Assembly (NCBI RefSeq): GCF_048548695.1
Contig: NZ_JBLYIF010000008.1
Reading direction: 5' to 3' (one strand)
Source of the DNA: Neptuniibacter sp048548695
GTDB lineage: Bacteria > Pseudomonadota > Gammaproteobacteria > Pseudomonadales > Balneatricaceae
Length of the DNA stretch: 64,000 nucleotides
Part shown: positions 8,169-16,880 of the stretch, one piece after another
Layout: every line of letters begins with the position of its first letter
How positions within the stretch are numbered: the first letter of the stretch is position 1
Program-made: the position numbers and the translations under genes
Notes under the pieces: model-generated
The model's input: only the letters and a program-made list of their open reading frames with translations
The model's database searches: none
Told to the model about the DNA's origin: nothing

Positions 8169-10343
8169 TTAATGCTTGCTCGATGCGTCAAAATTGATAT
8201 CGCGTAATTTCTGTTGATATTCACGGGTAACATCTCGAGCCTCTTCCTGAGAGGTGACGGCAGTTGGCGTAATCATAACTACCAGCTCAGTTCGATTAAT
8301 GTTTTTACCTTCACTGCCAAACAACCAACCCAGTACCGGCACATGCCGCAGACCCGGCAGGCCTTGCGAGCTGCGGTCACGGTTTTCCTTAATCAGGCCA
8401 CCCAGTACCAGGGTTTCACCGCTCTGCACGGCGACACTGGTTTCTATCTGGCGTTGAATGATAGTTGGCGAGTCAATACCCGACGTGGTGGTCAGATCGA
8501 CATCATTTACTTCCTGTTTGATATCCAATACCACCATGCCACCGGCATTCACCCGAGGTGTGACCTCCAGCAGGACACCCGTATCCTTAAATTGAATAGT
8601 ACTGGTGGTGTTCAAATTATCACTGCTGGTCGCGGTCGTTTCTGATGTACGCACCGGCACCTGATCACCCACTCGAATACTGGCAGTACGGTTATCCAAC
8701 ACCATCAGTGACGGTGAAGACACCACTTTCAACCGGGAATCCTGCGCCAGAGCATTGAGCAATAACCGGGTACTGGAAGCATCAAAAATTTCAAAGTTGG
8801 CCGAGGGGAAGAAATCACTCGGCGTGTCTATTGGTAACGAACCCAATGACCCGATGGCTGATTTACTGCCACCATCCAGACTGGACTTGAAGAACCATTG
8901 CAGGCCGTAACGCAGTTCATCCTGCAGCGAGACTTCAACGATGGTCGCTTCTACCAGAACCTGTAAAGGCAACACATCCAGCTTCTGAATCGCCTGTAAA
9001 ACCTTATCGTAGTCATTTGCCGACGCCATGACCAACAAGGCGTTGTTTTCCTCATCAGCAATAATGCTGACTTCGCCTACCTCCAGGTTAGAACCGTCGA
9101 CACCAGCATTCGCTGCCGGGCTGGTTCTGACGGCCTGAACCGGCTCCTGTGACTGTTCCTGACGCGAATCACTGTCAGGGGCACTGCTAGTGTTGCTACG
9201 GGTGCGACGACTACGATCGCCCCGCTCGGCATTGTCCGACGTACCGCTGAACAGCTCACCCAGCATACCGGCAAGGTTTTCTGCCTTACCGTTCTGGACG
9301 TAATAAACGTACATGTTTTTACCACGGACATTCTGTGAACGATCCAGTCGCTTGATCCAGACACGGGCATCACGCAAATATTTTTTCTGGGGAGTAATCA
9401 CCAAAATGGCATTGAGTCGTTCAATGGGGACAAACCTTACCAGGCCCGCCAGTGGTCCATCGACCTTGTCACCAAAGATGGCATCCAGCTCTTCAATCAT
9501 CACTTCGGCTTCAGCTGATTGCAGCCGGAATAAGCCAACCGACATCCCCTGTAACTGATCAACATCGAAAATACGTACAGTTTCCCGAATATTTACCAGC
9601 TCAGATGAGGTGCCTGCGACCATCAACAGGTTGCGTCGACTATCGGTCTCCATCAGCCCCTGCTTTGGTTTCAGCGGTTCTAAAATTTTCATCATCTCGC
9701 TAGACGCGATATAACGCAGTGGCAGTATCAGCAACTGGTAGCCACTGCCAGGCGTTAAGCCAGCACCGGGGGTAACACCGTTTAACGCACTGTCAGCTGG
9801 CAAGACTTCGTAGAAGTTATCGGTCTTGAGTAATACCGCGCCGTTGATATGCAGCAATGTTTCTAATGCAGGTATCAGTTCATCCCGGGTCAGGGGTCGG
9901 CTGGTTTGCAGGTTCACCGTACCCCGCACCTGTTCATCCATGACGTAGTTGGCCTGCAAAATATCGCCAAGCACCGTTTTAATCACTTCCGAGATTTCGG
10001 CGCCCTGAAAATTCAGCGTAATTTCGCCTTCTGCGTCGGCAACCGGTTTTAAGGTCGGGCTCTTCAGGTCAACCATGACACCCGAAGATTCATAAATTTC
10101 TGCTTCGGGTGCGCTCTGATTGGCCCCAGTACTGGACTGGTTCTGAAACCGCGTCGCAGTGCCTGACCGATTCGTTACCGTAGTTGCCCCGGCGGGTGTG
10201 CTGGTAACCTGTATTTCGTCCTCAGGGCTATTCCATGGATTGTCCAGCGTTGCTCGCCCACCTCCCGGAGAGGTCATACAGGAGGCGATCAGCATCGTGC
10301 TGATCAGCAAGCCTGAAGCCTGCACTACTTTTTTAGTTTTCAT
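8169..10343 (-). CDS. gspD: Type II secretion secretin GspD
   Basis: Outer-membrane secretin, the exit pore of the T2SS. 724 residues with a lipoprotein-like leader (MKTKKVV..., lipobox before Cys22), so it may be self-piloting. Then come the N0 domain (~105-180, LNFQGAEISEVIKTVLGDIL), N1-N3 domains with a Ser/Arg/Gln-rich insert in N3 (~375-410), and the C-terminal secretin domain (~470-690), which shows LQVLVEATIVEVSL, VVSSPSLMVLDNRTASIRVGDQVPV and the terminal GLPGLRHVPVLGWLFGS signature. It overlaps the gspN stop by one base (TAATG), implying translational coupling. Its place at the end of the operon, after gspN, is the Xanthomonas xps order. Confidence 0.96.
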   Translation of the reverse strand: MKTKKVVQASGLLISTMLIASCMTSPGGGRATLDNPWNSPEDEIQVTSTPAGATTVTNRSGTATRFQNQSSTGANQSAPEAEIYESSGVMVDLKSPTLKPVADAEGEITLNFQGAEISEVIKTVLGDILQANYVMDEQVRGTVNLQTSRPLTRDELIPALETLLHINGAVLLKTDNFYEVLPADSALNGVTPGAGLTPGSGYQLLILPLRYIASSEMMKILEPLKPKQGLMETDSRRNLLMVAGTSSELVNIRETVRIFDVDQLQGMSVGLFRLQSAEAEVMIEELDAIFGDKVDGPLAGLVRFVPIERLNAILVITPQKKYLRDARVWIKRLDRSQNVRGKNMYVYYVQNGKAENLAGMLGELFSGTSDNAERGDRSRRTRSNTSSAPDSDSRQEQSQEPVQAVRTSPAANAGVDGSNLEVGEVSIIADEENNALLVMASANDYDKVLQAIQKLDVLPLQVLVEATIVEVSLQDELRYGLQWFFKSSLDGGSKSAIGSLGSLPIDTPSDFFPSANFEIFDASSTRLLLNALAQDSRLKVVSSPSLMVLDNRTASIRVGDQVPVRTSETTATSSDNLNTTSTIQFKDTGVLLEVTPRVNAGGMVVLDIKQEVNDVDLTTTSGIDSPTIIQRQIETSVAVQSGETLVLGGLIKENRDRSSQGLPGLRHVPVLGWLFGSEGKNINRTELVVMITPTAVTSQEEARDVTREYQQKLRDINFDASSKH

Positions 10344-10930
10344 TATTGTTTATCTCCCGTACTGCGACTGTCGGGTTGATTTTCCTGTTCATCAAGCTTC
10401 TCATCAGGCGCTTCCCTTACAATTTGACGCCGGTTTTTTGGTGGTTCTACCGGTACGACTGGTCGTGGCTCCCACAGATCAAACCGCACTTCCTCATCAT
10501 CATTGCCAACAACCACGTGATTGACAGCTATAAGCGCCACATCCCAGCCTGAATCCAAGGGCATCCCCTGAGTCAATCTGCGGCGTTCCTCGCCATTACG
10601 TTGTTTGAACAGTGCCACCGGATCACCGGCATCATCGAACACAACCCCAGTCAATTTCCATGTTTCAAGCAGTTCAGCATCACTGCCACTGGCCTCCTCC
10701 TGAACCGCCTTAGGTCGTCGGGTAGCATGAAATAAAGGACGTTCCACCATGCCTTCGAAAGCCTCCAAGGGGGGTAACCCGTCTTTCAGCTCTTCCTGGT
10801 TGTCGGGTAATTCTGTGGGCACCGAGTCGACTTCCGGTTCTGCCGCCCATAATGGCGACATGGCTAACCAACCGGTTAAGCAGGCCGTCAGGAAATACGG
10901 AAGCGATACCAAAGCTCTGATAGGTAACAT
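10343..10930 (-). CDS. gspN: T2SS inner-membrane protein, XpsN-like (GspN; possible GspC substitute)
   Basis: 195 residues: an N-terminal hydrophobic segment (~12-29), an acidic linker, then a block reading FEGMVERPLFHATRRP and LTGVVFDDAGDPVALFK (~60-110), which resembles the homology-region fold of GspC/PilP-type periplasmic adaptors. The tail is Pro/charged and low in complexity. No PDZ or coiled-coil domain of classical GspC is present. Position between gspM and gspD matches xpsN, whose product links the XpsL/M platform to the secretin. Identification rests on position plus the motif, so it is moderately firm. Confidence 0.8.
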   Translation of the reverse strand: MLPIRALVSLPYFLTACLTGWLAMSPLWAAEPEVDSVPTELPDNQEELKDGLPPLEAFEGMVERPLFHATRRPKAVQEEASGSDAELLETWKLTGVVFDDAGDPVALFKQRNGEERRRLTQGMPLDSGWDVALIAVNHVVVGNDDEEVRFDLWEPRPVVPVEPPKNRRQIVREAPDEKLDEQENQPDSRSTGDKQ

Positions 10931-10931
10931 C

Positions 10932-11543
10932 TTAGGTACCTCCCTTCACGGTATAAGCCACCAAATCAAAGCGGAGATCCAGTGAGGGTAATTCGATGCT
11001 ACGGCTGAGCCTTGCAGTCCGTCGCGTGACACGCGCCCGCTGACTCGCGTTTTGCGCGGTGGAGGTTAACAACAAGTTTTCCACAAACATCACTGGCCGA
11101 TGCGTTTCCAGGCTATATAGCAGTTGCACCAACTCATCTATCTCACAACGTAATCGTACTTTGATTGCCACGGCTGGCAGCGCATCAGTGGTTGGGCTGG
11201 TAATAATTTGGGTACTCACAAGCTGACCACCGCCACGAGTGAGCAACCGGTTAAGTATCTGCTGTAATTCTGCAGCCGCCAGCGTAGGTCGGGTTTCAGT
11301 CAGATACATGCCCACCGTCGGATTACTGGCTTTAAGTTGCCTGAGTTTTTCCTGTTGGCTGTCGAGATCACCTGCCACCCGTTGATATACCGCCAACTGG
11401 TGCTGCAAACGGTCAATCTGGTCACTGTTTTCAAGGTATCTATTTAACAGGGGTCCCAGTACTAACTGGTACAGTACTGCGACAACCAACGCGAGCAACA
11501 GAAGTGCCGCGATACGTCTCTGATTCTGGGTCAGTTGCATCAT
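10932..11543 (-). CDS. gspM: T2SS assembly-platform protein GspM (XpsM type)
   Basis: 203 residues: a short cytoplasmic N-terminus, one membrane helix (~11-32, IAALLLLALVVAVLYQLVLGPLL), a coiled-coil stretch (~38-70, DQIDRLQHQLAVYQRVAGDLDSQQEKLRQL) and a periplasmic ferredoxin-like domain (~85-165). It overlaps the gspL stop by four bases (ATGA) and has a one-base gap to gspN. It partners GspL in the inner-membrane platform that couples the GspE ATPase to the pseudopilus. Confidence 0.87.
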   Translation of the reverse strand: MMQLTQNQRRIAALLLLALVVAVLYQLVLGPLLNRYLENSDQIDRLQHQLAVYQRVAGDLDSQQEKLRQLKASNPTVGMYLTETRPTLAAAELQQILNRLLTRGGGQLVSTQIITSPTTDALPAVAIKVRLRCEIDELVQLLYSLETHRPVMFVENLLLTSTAQNASQRARVTRRTARLSRSIELPSLDLRFDLVAYTVKGGT

Positions 11544-12658
11544 GGCTGCTCCTTGATCAGATCGGCATTGATGGCAAACCGTTCTTTACTGGTTCGCGCA
11601 TTCAGAGTGACCGGAGATGCGAAGCGCACATTGGTTAAGTATTGGGTTGCATCGAGCAAGCCAATAAGCGCAGAAGCCTCTCTGGACTCGCCCTGCAAGC
11701 GAAGACTGGAGCCATCCATTTGCACGTTGCTAATCCAGGTATGGTCCGGCAGTACATCGGTCAGATCATTTAACAGCAAAAGACTGGACACTTTGGCCGC
11801 TTTTTTACGCTCCAGGAATCCCTGACTTTTAAGCAACGCTTCAATCTCGGCATTGACGGTGCGTGCCTGCTCTGCCAATTCCCGTGGCTGTTCGATACCC
11901 GCCTGCAGTTCGGCTATTTTTTGCGCCTGATATTTCAGCGGCAAAAACAACAGCATTGCCAGCACCAGCAAGATTAATACACTACGGCTACGCGCCATAA
12001 ATTGCTGCCGGCCGGAACGAACACCCTGCAATGATTTAGGTAACAGGTTCATGCTGTAAAGTGCACTACTGGCATCTGCCGCTGGAGCAACAACCGTAGG
12101 CGACATACCCAGTGCAGAAAAAAGATTCAGTAGCGGGTCAAGGCGCTGACGAGTAATTAAGCAGAGACGTACCAGTAGGGCTTGCGATTTCAGGTCACGA
12201 CTCAAAATGCGATAGCCATAATACACCTGATCTGCGCTGAAAGGCGTATAGCGATCCATCTCGAAACTGAGCACATTGTGCAGATTACCTGCTGTCGCCA
12301 GCGGTAAGCTAATATCACGAACCAATAAAAAATTAGCCGGGAGTAACAGAATGGTTTCGTCCGCTTTGCCCGCTTCTTCGGCAAACCTGCGCCGCCACTC
12401 TTCTGATGACAACTGCGCCAGCTCAAACTGCCCCAGCATGGCCAAATCACCACGATTGCCATAACGGATACTGCACGCACTATCATGCAACTCTGCCAGC
12501 AGATAGCGACCTCGACTTTGCAGTCGAGCACTAAATGATTCCGGCAGCATATCGATCAATTCAGCTTTCCACCAATGCCACAGCTGATACAGGTGTTCAC
12601 GGCATCCGCGAATCACCGAAATCATGCTGGGCTTTACTTGGCTCTGCGTTTTATCCAT
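11540..12658 (-). CDS. gspL: T2SS assembly-platform protein GspL (PilN-like C-terminus)
   Basis: 372 residues. The cytoplasmic half (~1-215) is a shortened actin-like PilM/GspL domain, with an LPANFLLVRDISLPLA core and an FEMDRYTPF motif typical of these domains. One membrane helix follows (~222-240, RSVLILLVLAMLLFLPLKY), then a coiled coil and a PilN/fimbrial-assembly fold (~290-370, DVLPDHTWISNVQMDGSSLRL). It recruits GspE through the cytoplasmic domain. There is a 5-bp gap after gspK and a 4-bp overlap with gspM. Confidence 0.88.
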   Translation of the reverse strand: MDKTQSQVKPSMISVIRGCREHLYQLWHWWKAELIDMLPESFSARLQSRGRYLLAELHDSACSIRYGNRGDLAMLGQFELAQLSSEEWRRRFAEEAGKADETILLLPANFLLVRDISLPLATAGNLHNVLSFEMDRYTPFSADQVYYGYRILSRDLKSQALLVRLCLITRQRLDPLLNLFSALGMSPTVVAPAADASSALYSMNLLPKSLQGVRSGRQQFMARSRSVLILLVLAMLLFLPLKYQAQKIAELQAGIEQPRELAEQARTVNAEIEALLKSQGFLERKKAAKVSSLLLLNDLTDVLPDHTWISNVQMDGSSLRLQGESREASALIGLLDATQYLTNVRFASPVTLNARTSKERFAINADLIKEQP

Positions 12659-12663
12659 GTGGG

Positions 12664-13587
12664 TTATTCATCCTCTGAGCATGGCTCTGCACTACAACGT
12701 TGCCTGATCTCCGAGCGTTGTTCCGAAATTTCCGCGACACGAAAATAGGATTCTGCCCCCCGACCACTGCGTTGTAACAGCACCTTTAGCCCCACCTGAG
12801 CGTGTGGGATTAATCTACCCTCTGTTTTGACAGTGTAGTAGACCCCCAATGTAGAGGTGGGAATCAAGCGTGCATCCGTGACCGGAACCGTAGGTTCTGG
12901 CAATCCGTTTTCACGGTTACTACGGCGTTGCGTAATATATTGATCCACCAACGCCTCTGTCGCTCCCGGCAGCGACATCAGTACCAGTTTAGGCGCCACC
13001 AGCGGGTTTATGCCCTGGTTGCGGGCATGCACACTCAAAGCCGGTGCTATGCGATGATAAACGTCGATTTCCATACCTAACACTTTTTGTAACTCTGCCA
13101 CCGTAGAGAAACGATCATCCTTTGATTCATAATCAAGTCCGGCAGCAAGATAGTCTTCATCTTCAGCGCCATTCAGCCGCTTCAGGTCATCCTTGTCTCG
13201 CCAGTCCAGAATTCTGTCAACAAGCATACTGCTGTAGCTTTCCTCCAGATCTGCAGCCAGTAATAAACGTTGCAGCAGCTCCGGGGTGATCGTATTGAGA
13301 TCAAACTTGCCGTTTTCATCCTGTACCGAGACATAAACATCCAGGTGTTCTTCAAGTGCCATCTCATGCCAATCACCATCTGCCAGCCAAGCCTGTTCCG
13401 GCGCCAGAGATAAATTCCAGATCGCCCACTGCATACCTGCTTCAGCTGCGTAATTGGCCTGGGAGGCGGCACGCAAATTAAGGGTTAACTTGGCTTCACT
13501 GCGCGTCACATCCGCCAGATACAAGGCGATGACTGATAGCAACACCAAAAACCACAGCACCATCACCAGAGCCATACCACGCATCAT
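12664..13587 (-). CDS. gspK: T2SS minor pseudopilin GspK
   Basis: 307 residues from the ATGATG at 13587, 7 bp past the gspJ stop. That start gives a short prepilin leader (MMRG followed by MALVMVLWFLVLLSVIALYL) with the invariant Gly before the hydrophobic helix. The frame extends to an ATG at 13623 inside gspJ, a coupled alternative start with a 16-residue leader. Residue +5 is not the usual Glu, as is typical of GspK, which caps the pseudopilus tip. The large globular domain shows DENGKFDLNTITPELL and a helix-hairpin-like region with ILDWRDKDD, both standard for GspK. Confidence 0.88.
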   Translation of the reverse strand: MMRGMALVMVLWFLVLLSVIALYLADVTRSEAKLTLNLRAASQANYAAEAGMQWAIWNLSLAPEQAWLADGDWHEMALEEHLDVYVSVQDENGKFDLNTITPELLQRLLLAADLEESYSSMLVDRILDWRDKDDLKRLNGAEDEDYLAAGLDYESKDDRFSTVAELQKVLGMEIDVYHRIAPALSVHARNQGINPLVAPKLVLMSLPGATEALVDQYITQRRSNRENGLPEPTVPVTDARLIPTSTLGVYYTVKTEGRLIPHAQVGLKVLLQRSGRGAESYFRVAEISEQRSEIRQRCSAEPCSEDE

Positions 13588-13594
13588 GTCAGGC

Positions 13595-14299
13595 TTAGCG
13601 GTCACGTTTAACAACATATGCATCCGCCTTAGGGCGCACTTTCAGGATCGGCCAGGGCGCTCTATCTCCGTCCTGAAAGTGCACACTTATCAATGCTGGC
13701 AAACTGTCTTCGTACTGCCATTCTTGTTCCCAGCGAGGCGGTTCATCCTGCTCTACACGCAGGTATTCCAGCCTAAAATCTGCAAAACTGCCTGCCATTA
13801 ACAAGGTTTTGCGGGCATCCTGCGTCAGTTGAAACCGCAGTTGGTTCCAATCAAGGTTGCCGCTGGTCAAACCTGACTGCTGATTCACATCCTGATCAGC
13901 CAGCCCATTAAAGGCGGCATGGGCAAGATACAATCCCGCAGGCATATCCTCCTCACCGGTATCCAGATAACCCAACCACAACCAGCTTAATGAGTCGCCT
14001 TGGTCATACTGCTGTAGCGGTGCCACCCAAAGCAGTTCCTCTGCATTACCGTGGAATGCCAGCTGTCGACCACGGTCTTCGTCCTGCACAACAGAACGGG
14101 TGGTCGCACCCAACAGACGACGTAATGCGTGCTGAACCAAGTATGCATCACCCGCCTGCTGCTGATGCTGGTCAATACCCTGCCAACTGCGTAAACCCAG
14201 ATATAAACCACTACCAATCACCACCGATAAGAGGCTCAGTAGTAACAATGCCACCAGCATCTCAACCAGAGTAAAACCACGCCGCCGATCCATGTTCAT
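13595..14299 (-). CDS. gspJ: T2SS minor pseudopilin GspJ
   Basis: 234 residues. Type IV prepilin leader MNMDRRRG followed by FTLVEMLVALLLLSLLSV, with Glu at +5, then the GspJ beta domain (QHALRRLLGATTRSVVQDEDRGRQLAFHG). Overlaps gspI by four bases (ATGA). It forms the GspI-J-K tip complex of the pseudopilus. Confidence 0.92.
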   Translation of the reverse strand: MNMDRRRGFTLVEMLVALLLLSLLSVVIGSGLYLGLRSWQGIDQHQQQAGDAYLVQHALRRLLGATTRSVVQDEDRGRQLAFHGNAEELLWVAPLQQYDQGDSLSWLWLGYLDTGEEDMPAGLYLAHAAFNGLADQDVNQQSGLTSGNLDWNQLRFQLTQDARKTLLMAGSFADFRLEYLRVEQDEPPRWEQEWQYEDSLPALISVHFQDGDRAPWPILKVRPKADAYVVKRDR

Positions 14300-14736
14300 A
14301 AGGCTGACTCGTCAACCAGAAACAAGGTGCTGAGTACCAGCGGTGCCGTGCGACCATCACCTCGTTCAACCTCAACCCGAATGCGGTAGGGTTGATAACG
14401 GTACTCAGTGACCCGATCCTGATCCGGAAACCGCCACGCCTCAATCTCGGCACGCCACTGCCACTGTTCACTGAATTCACCCTGCTGTACGCCAGGAGAA
14501 AGACGGGGTTCGGCCAGCAGCTCAGCCATCTTTGACTGTGCCAGTTGCATACCCATCTGCTGTTGCGATGCGCTATGCGACGTTTTTAGCGACAACGAAA
14601 AAATGTGCATAATCACGCCCAGCGACATGGCCAAAATCATAAACGCCACTAAGACTTCCAGCAGTGTAAAACCCGATTGCAGCTTTTTAGGCTGTGCTTT
14701 GGCCATTAATCGGGCTAACGGGCTCACCTTAATCAT
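14296..14736 (-). CDS. gspI: T2SS minor pseudopilin GspI
   Basis: 146 residues with a prepilin leader ending KKLQSG before FTLLEVLVAFMILAMSLGV (Glu at +5), then a small domain (SKMAELLAEPRLSPGVQQG) as in GspI. The leader is long (~23 residues). Overlaps gspH by 8 bases and gspJ by 4, consistent with coupled translation. Confidence 0.91.
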   Translation of the reverse strand: MIKVSPLARLMAKAQPKKLQSGFTLLEVLVAFMILAMSLGVIMHIFSLSLKTSHSASQQQMGMQLAQSKMAELLAEPRLSPGVQQGEFSEQWQWRAEIEAWRFPDQDRVTEYRYQPYRIRVEVERGDGRTAPLVLSTLFLVDESAL

Positions 14737-15184
14737 CGCTGGTTACCCGGCCTGTTAGCCAGTCAATCATCACCTCGCCCTGACGAGTGCCTGATTGCAA
14801 TTTAACCGCGCCTCCGCTTGAACTCCCATCCGGGTAGAACAGAATCTGGCCTGTGGCTGCACCTGGCATATTCGCTGCCACTGTCAGCTGAATTCGCTCG
14901 GGAGGCTGATAGGCGGCAGCCTGAAACGATAACGCATATTCGCCCGTCTCTGGGTCTTGACTAAAACTGACTGCCTGACCCTGGGCAATTGCCACACTGC
15001 GCGCATGGCGCAGCATGGCAGCTATTTTTCGGGTTTCCCCTCGCAGCTCAGCCCCGGGAATCAAATTCGAGAACTGTGGCACCATTAAAGTCATTCCCAG
15101 GCTGGCAATAACCAGTACCACCAACAGCTCCAGCAAGGTAAAGCCCTGCGCTGAAGGCTTGGTTATACCGTCCGCCCCGGCCAT
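14729..15184 (-). CDS. gspH: T2SS minor pseudopilin GspH
   Basis: 151 residues; leader ending KPSAQG before FTLLELLVVLVIASLGMTLM (Glu at +5), followed by the GspH domain with LRGETRKIAAMLRHARSVAI and a closing ILFYPDGSSSGG strand. It follows gspG by 6 bp. Confidence 0.93.
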   Translation of the reverse strand: MAGADGITKPSAQGFTLLELLVVLVIASLGMTLMVPQFSNLIPGAELRGETRKIAAMLRHARSVAIAQGQAVSFSQDPETGEYALSFQAAAYQPPERIQLTVAANMPGAATGQILFYPDGSSSGGAVKLQSGTRQGEVMIDWLTGRVTSDD

Positions 15185-15190
15185 TAGGTT

Positions 15191-15643
15191 TTATTCCCAA
15201 CTGGCAACATCTCGATTCTCACCTTCTCCGCCAGCCTGTTTATCCGCGCCAAGTGAGTACAAATCAAACTCACCGTTGTCTCCCGGAAATTTGTAAAGAT
15301 AAGCATTACCCCAGGGATCATCGCGAATGACTTTTTTCTTCAGGTAAGGGCCGTTCCAGCTATCAACCGAAGCTGGCTGTTCAATCAGGGCATTCAATCC
15401 TTGAGCCGTGGAGGGATAGCTACCCACTTCCAGGCGATAAAGATCTAATGCTGATGACAGTTCTTCTATTTGCAGCTCCGCAGTTTTAGTTTTCGAGCTC
15501 GATAACTGCTTAAATACCTGAGGCCCTACCAGACTGGCAAGCAAACCCAGAATGACCAGTACCACCAATATTTCAAGTAGGGTAAAGCCACCCGTTTTGT
15601 AATGATGGCGCACGGTTTTTTCTGCGACATATTCCTGTGTCAT
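15191..15643 (-). CDS. gspG: T2SS major pseudopilin GspG
   Basis: 150 residues with leader ending HHYKTGG before FTLLEILVVLVILGLLASLV, then the conserved GspG core: LDLYRLEVGSYPSTAQGLNAL, DPWGNAYLYKFPGDNGEFDLYSLGADKQAGGEGENRD (quoted in parts), containing the Ca2+-binding loop. It is the main subunit of the pseudopilus and the best conserved pseudopilin here. Confidence 0.96.
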   Translation of the reverse strand: MTQEYVAEKTVRHHYKTGGFTLLEILVVLVILGLLASLVGPQVFKQLSSSKTKTAELQIEELSSALDLYRLEVGSYPSTAQGLNALIEQPASVDSWNGPYLKKKVIRDDPWGNAYLYKFPGDNGEFDLYSLGADKQAGGEGENRDVASWE

Positions 15644-15655
15644 AACAACTCCGAA

Positions 15656-16879
15656 TCAAATAGGAATTTGGTTAATACTCATAATGGCTACCAAAATCGA
15701 CATGATGATACCCGCGATCACAACCCCTAAGGTGACAATCAGTGCCGGGGTTAGAATCGCCAGCATACGCTGAATCGCTGTCGCCACTTCTTGATCAAAT
15801 ACATCGGCAACCTTTAGCAGCATCTCTTCCAGCTGCCCGGTTTCTTCGCCCACCTGCATCATCTGAATAGCCAGTGCAGGGAAAGCGCCGGTCGCCAGTA
15901 ACGGTGCCGCCAAATGACGCCCCTCTTTAAGACTGTTGGTAGCCCCACTGACAGCTTCAATCAAGCGGCGGTTTGACAGCGTTTCCTGAGCAATACTTAG
16001 CGCACGTAATAACGGCACGCCACCCTTGACCAGCGTTCCCAGGCTGCGGGTAAAGCGCGCAGTTTCCAGGCGTTGTATCAAACTGCCAAACAGGGGAAGA
16101 CTGAGTTTCCGGCGATCCCAGGACAGACGTATTGACGGCTGAGTTAGCAAGTAGCGGCAATAAACAAACAACGCCAACATGATGACTAAGATCATCGGTA
16201 AATAATTCTGGAGGAACTGTGCCACGCCGATCACCACCTGGGTGGAGAGGGGTAATGCCCGCCCCATATCAGAGAACAACTGTTCAAACTGAGGCACCAC
16301 ATAGGTGAGAATAATCAGCAGTGAAATGGCTGATACCAGCAGCAGGATAATCGGATAGATCAGCGCCGACATCACCTGGTCCCGTAATATTTTGCTGCGC
16401 TCCATATAGCTGGCGAGAGTTGTTAGCCCCTGCCCCAGATCACCGGATACTTCTGCGGCCTGGACCATGCTGATATAAAAATTAGTGAAACCCGCATTTT
16501 GCTCTTCCAGAACCACAGATAAGGATTGGCCGCGGCGCACACCTTCCTGGATCGGGCTGATCACCTCGCGTAGCTCATGATCATCGGTCACCCGGTGCAT
16601 AATCTGTAGCGCCCGATCCAACGCGATGCCGGCCTGCATCAGTGCAGCTAACTGACGGGTAAAACCCAACAATTTTGCTTCACTCAAACCTTGGCGGCCA
16701 CCCACTTTCATCTGCAACAGTTGCTGCAGGCTGAAACCACGAATGCCACTCTCTACCGATAACGGAATCAATCCCTGAGACTGAAGCTGCGCTACCACTG
16801 CATGCTGGTCAGCGCCTTCAAGCTGACCAGCACGGGCTTCGCCGGAAGATGTGACCGCCTGATAGTGAAAGACCGGCAT
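15656..16879 (-). CDS. gspF: T2SS inner-membrane protein GspF
   Basis: 407 residues, standard for GspF: two T2SSF domains (~70-195 and ~275-395), each followed by hydrophobic helices (~170-195, ~220-245, ~375-405). Family motifs include FTRQLAALMQAGIALDRAL, GQSLSVVLEE and MMQVGEETGQLEEML. The ATG at 16879 has AGGAG 7 nt upstream and lies one base past the gspE stop. It forms the core of the inner-membrane platform above the ATPase. Confidence 0.96.
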   Translation of the reverse strand: MPVFHYQAVTSSGEARAGQLEGADQHAVVAQLQSQGLIPLSVESGIRGFSLQQLLQMKVGGRQGLSEAKLLGFTRQLAALMQAGIALDRALQIMHRVTDDHELREVISPIQEGVRRGQSLSVVLEEQNAGFTNFYISMVQAAEVSGDLGQGLTTLASYMERSKILRDQVMSALIYPIILLLVSAISLLIILTYVVPQFEQLFSDMGRALPLSTQVVIGVAQFLQNYLPMILVIMLALFVYCRYLLTQPSIRLSWDRRKLSLPLFGSLIQRLETARFTRSLGTLVKGGVPLLRALSIAQETLSNRRLIEAVSGATNSLKEGRHLAAPLLATGAFPALAIQMMQVGEETGQLEEMLLKVADVFDQEVATAIQRMLAILTPALIVTLGVVIAGIIMSILVAIMSINQIPI

Positions 16880-16880
16880 C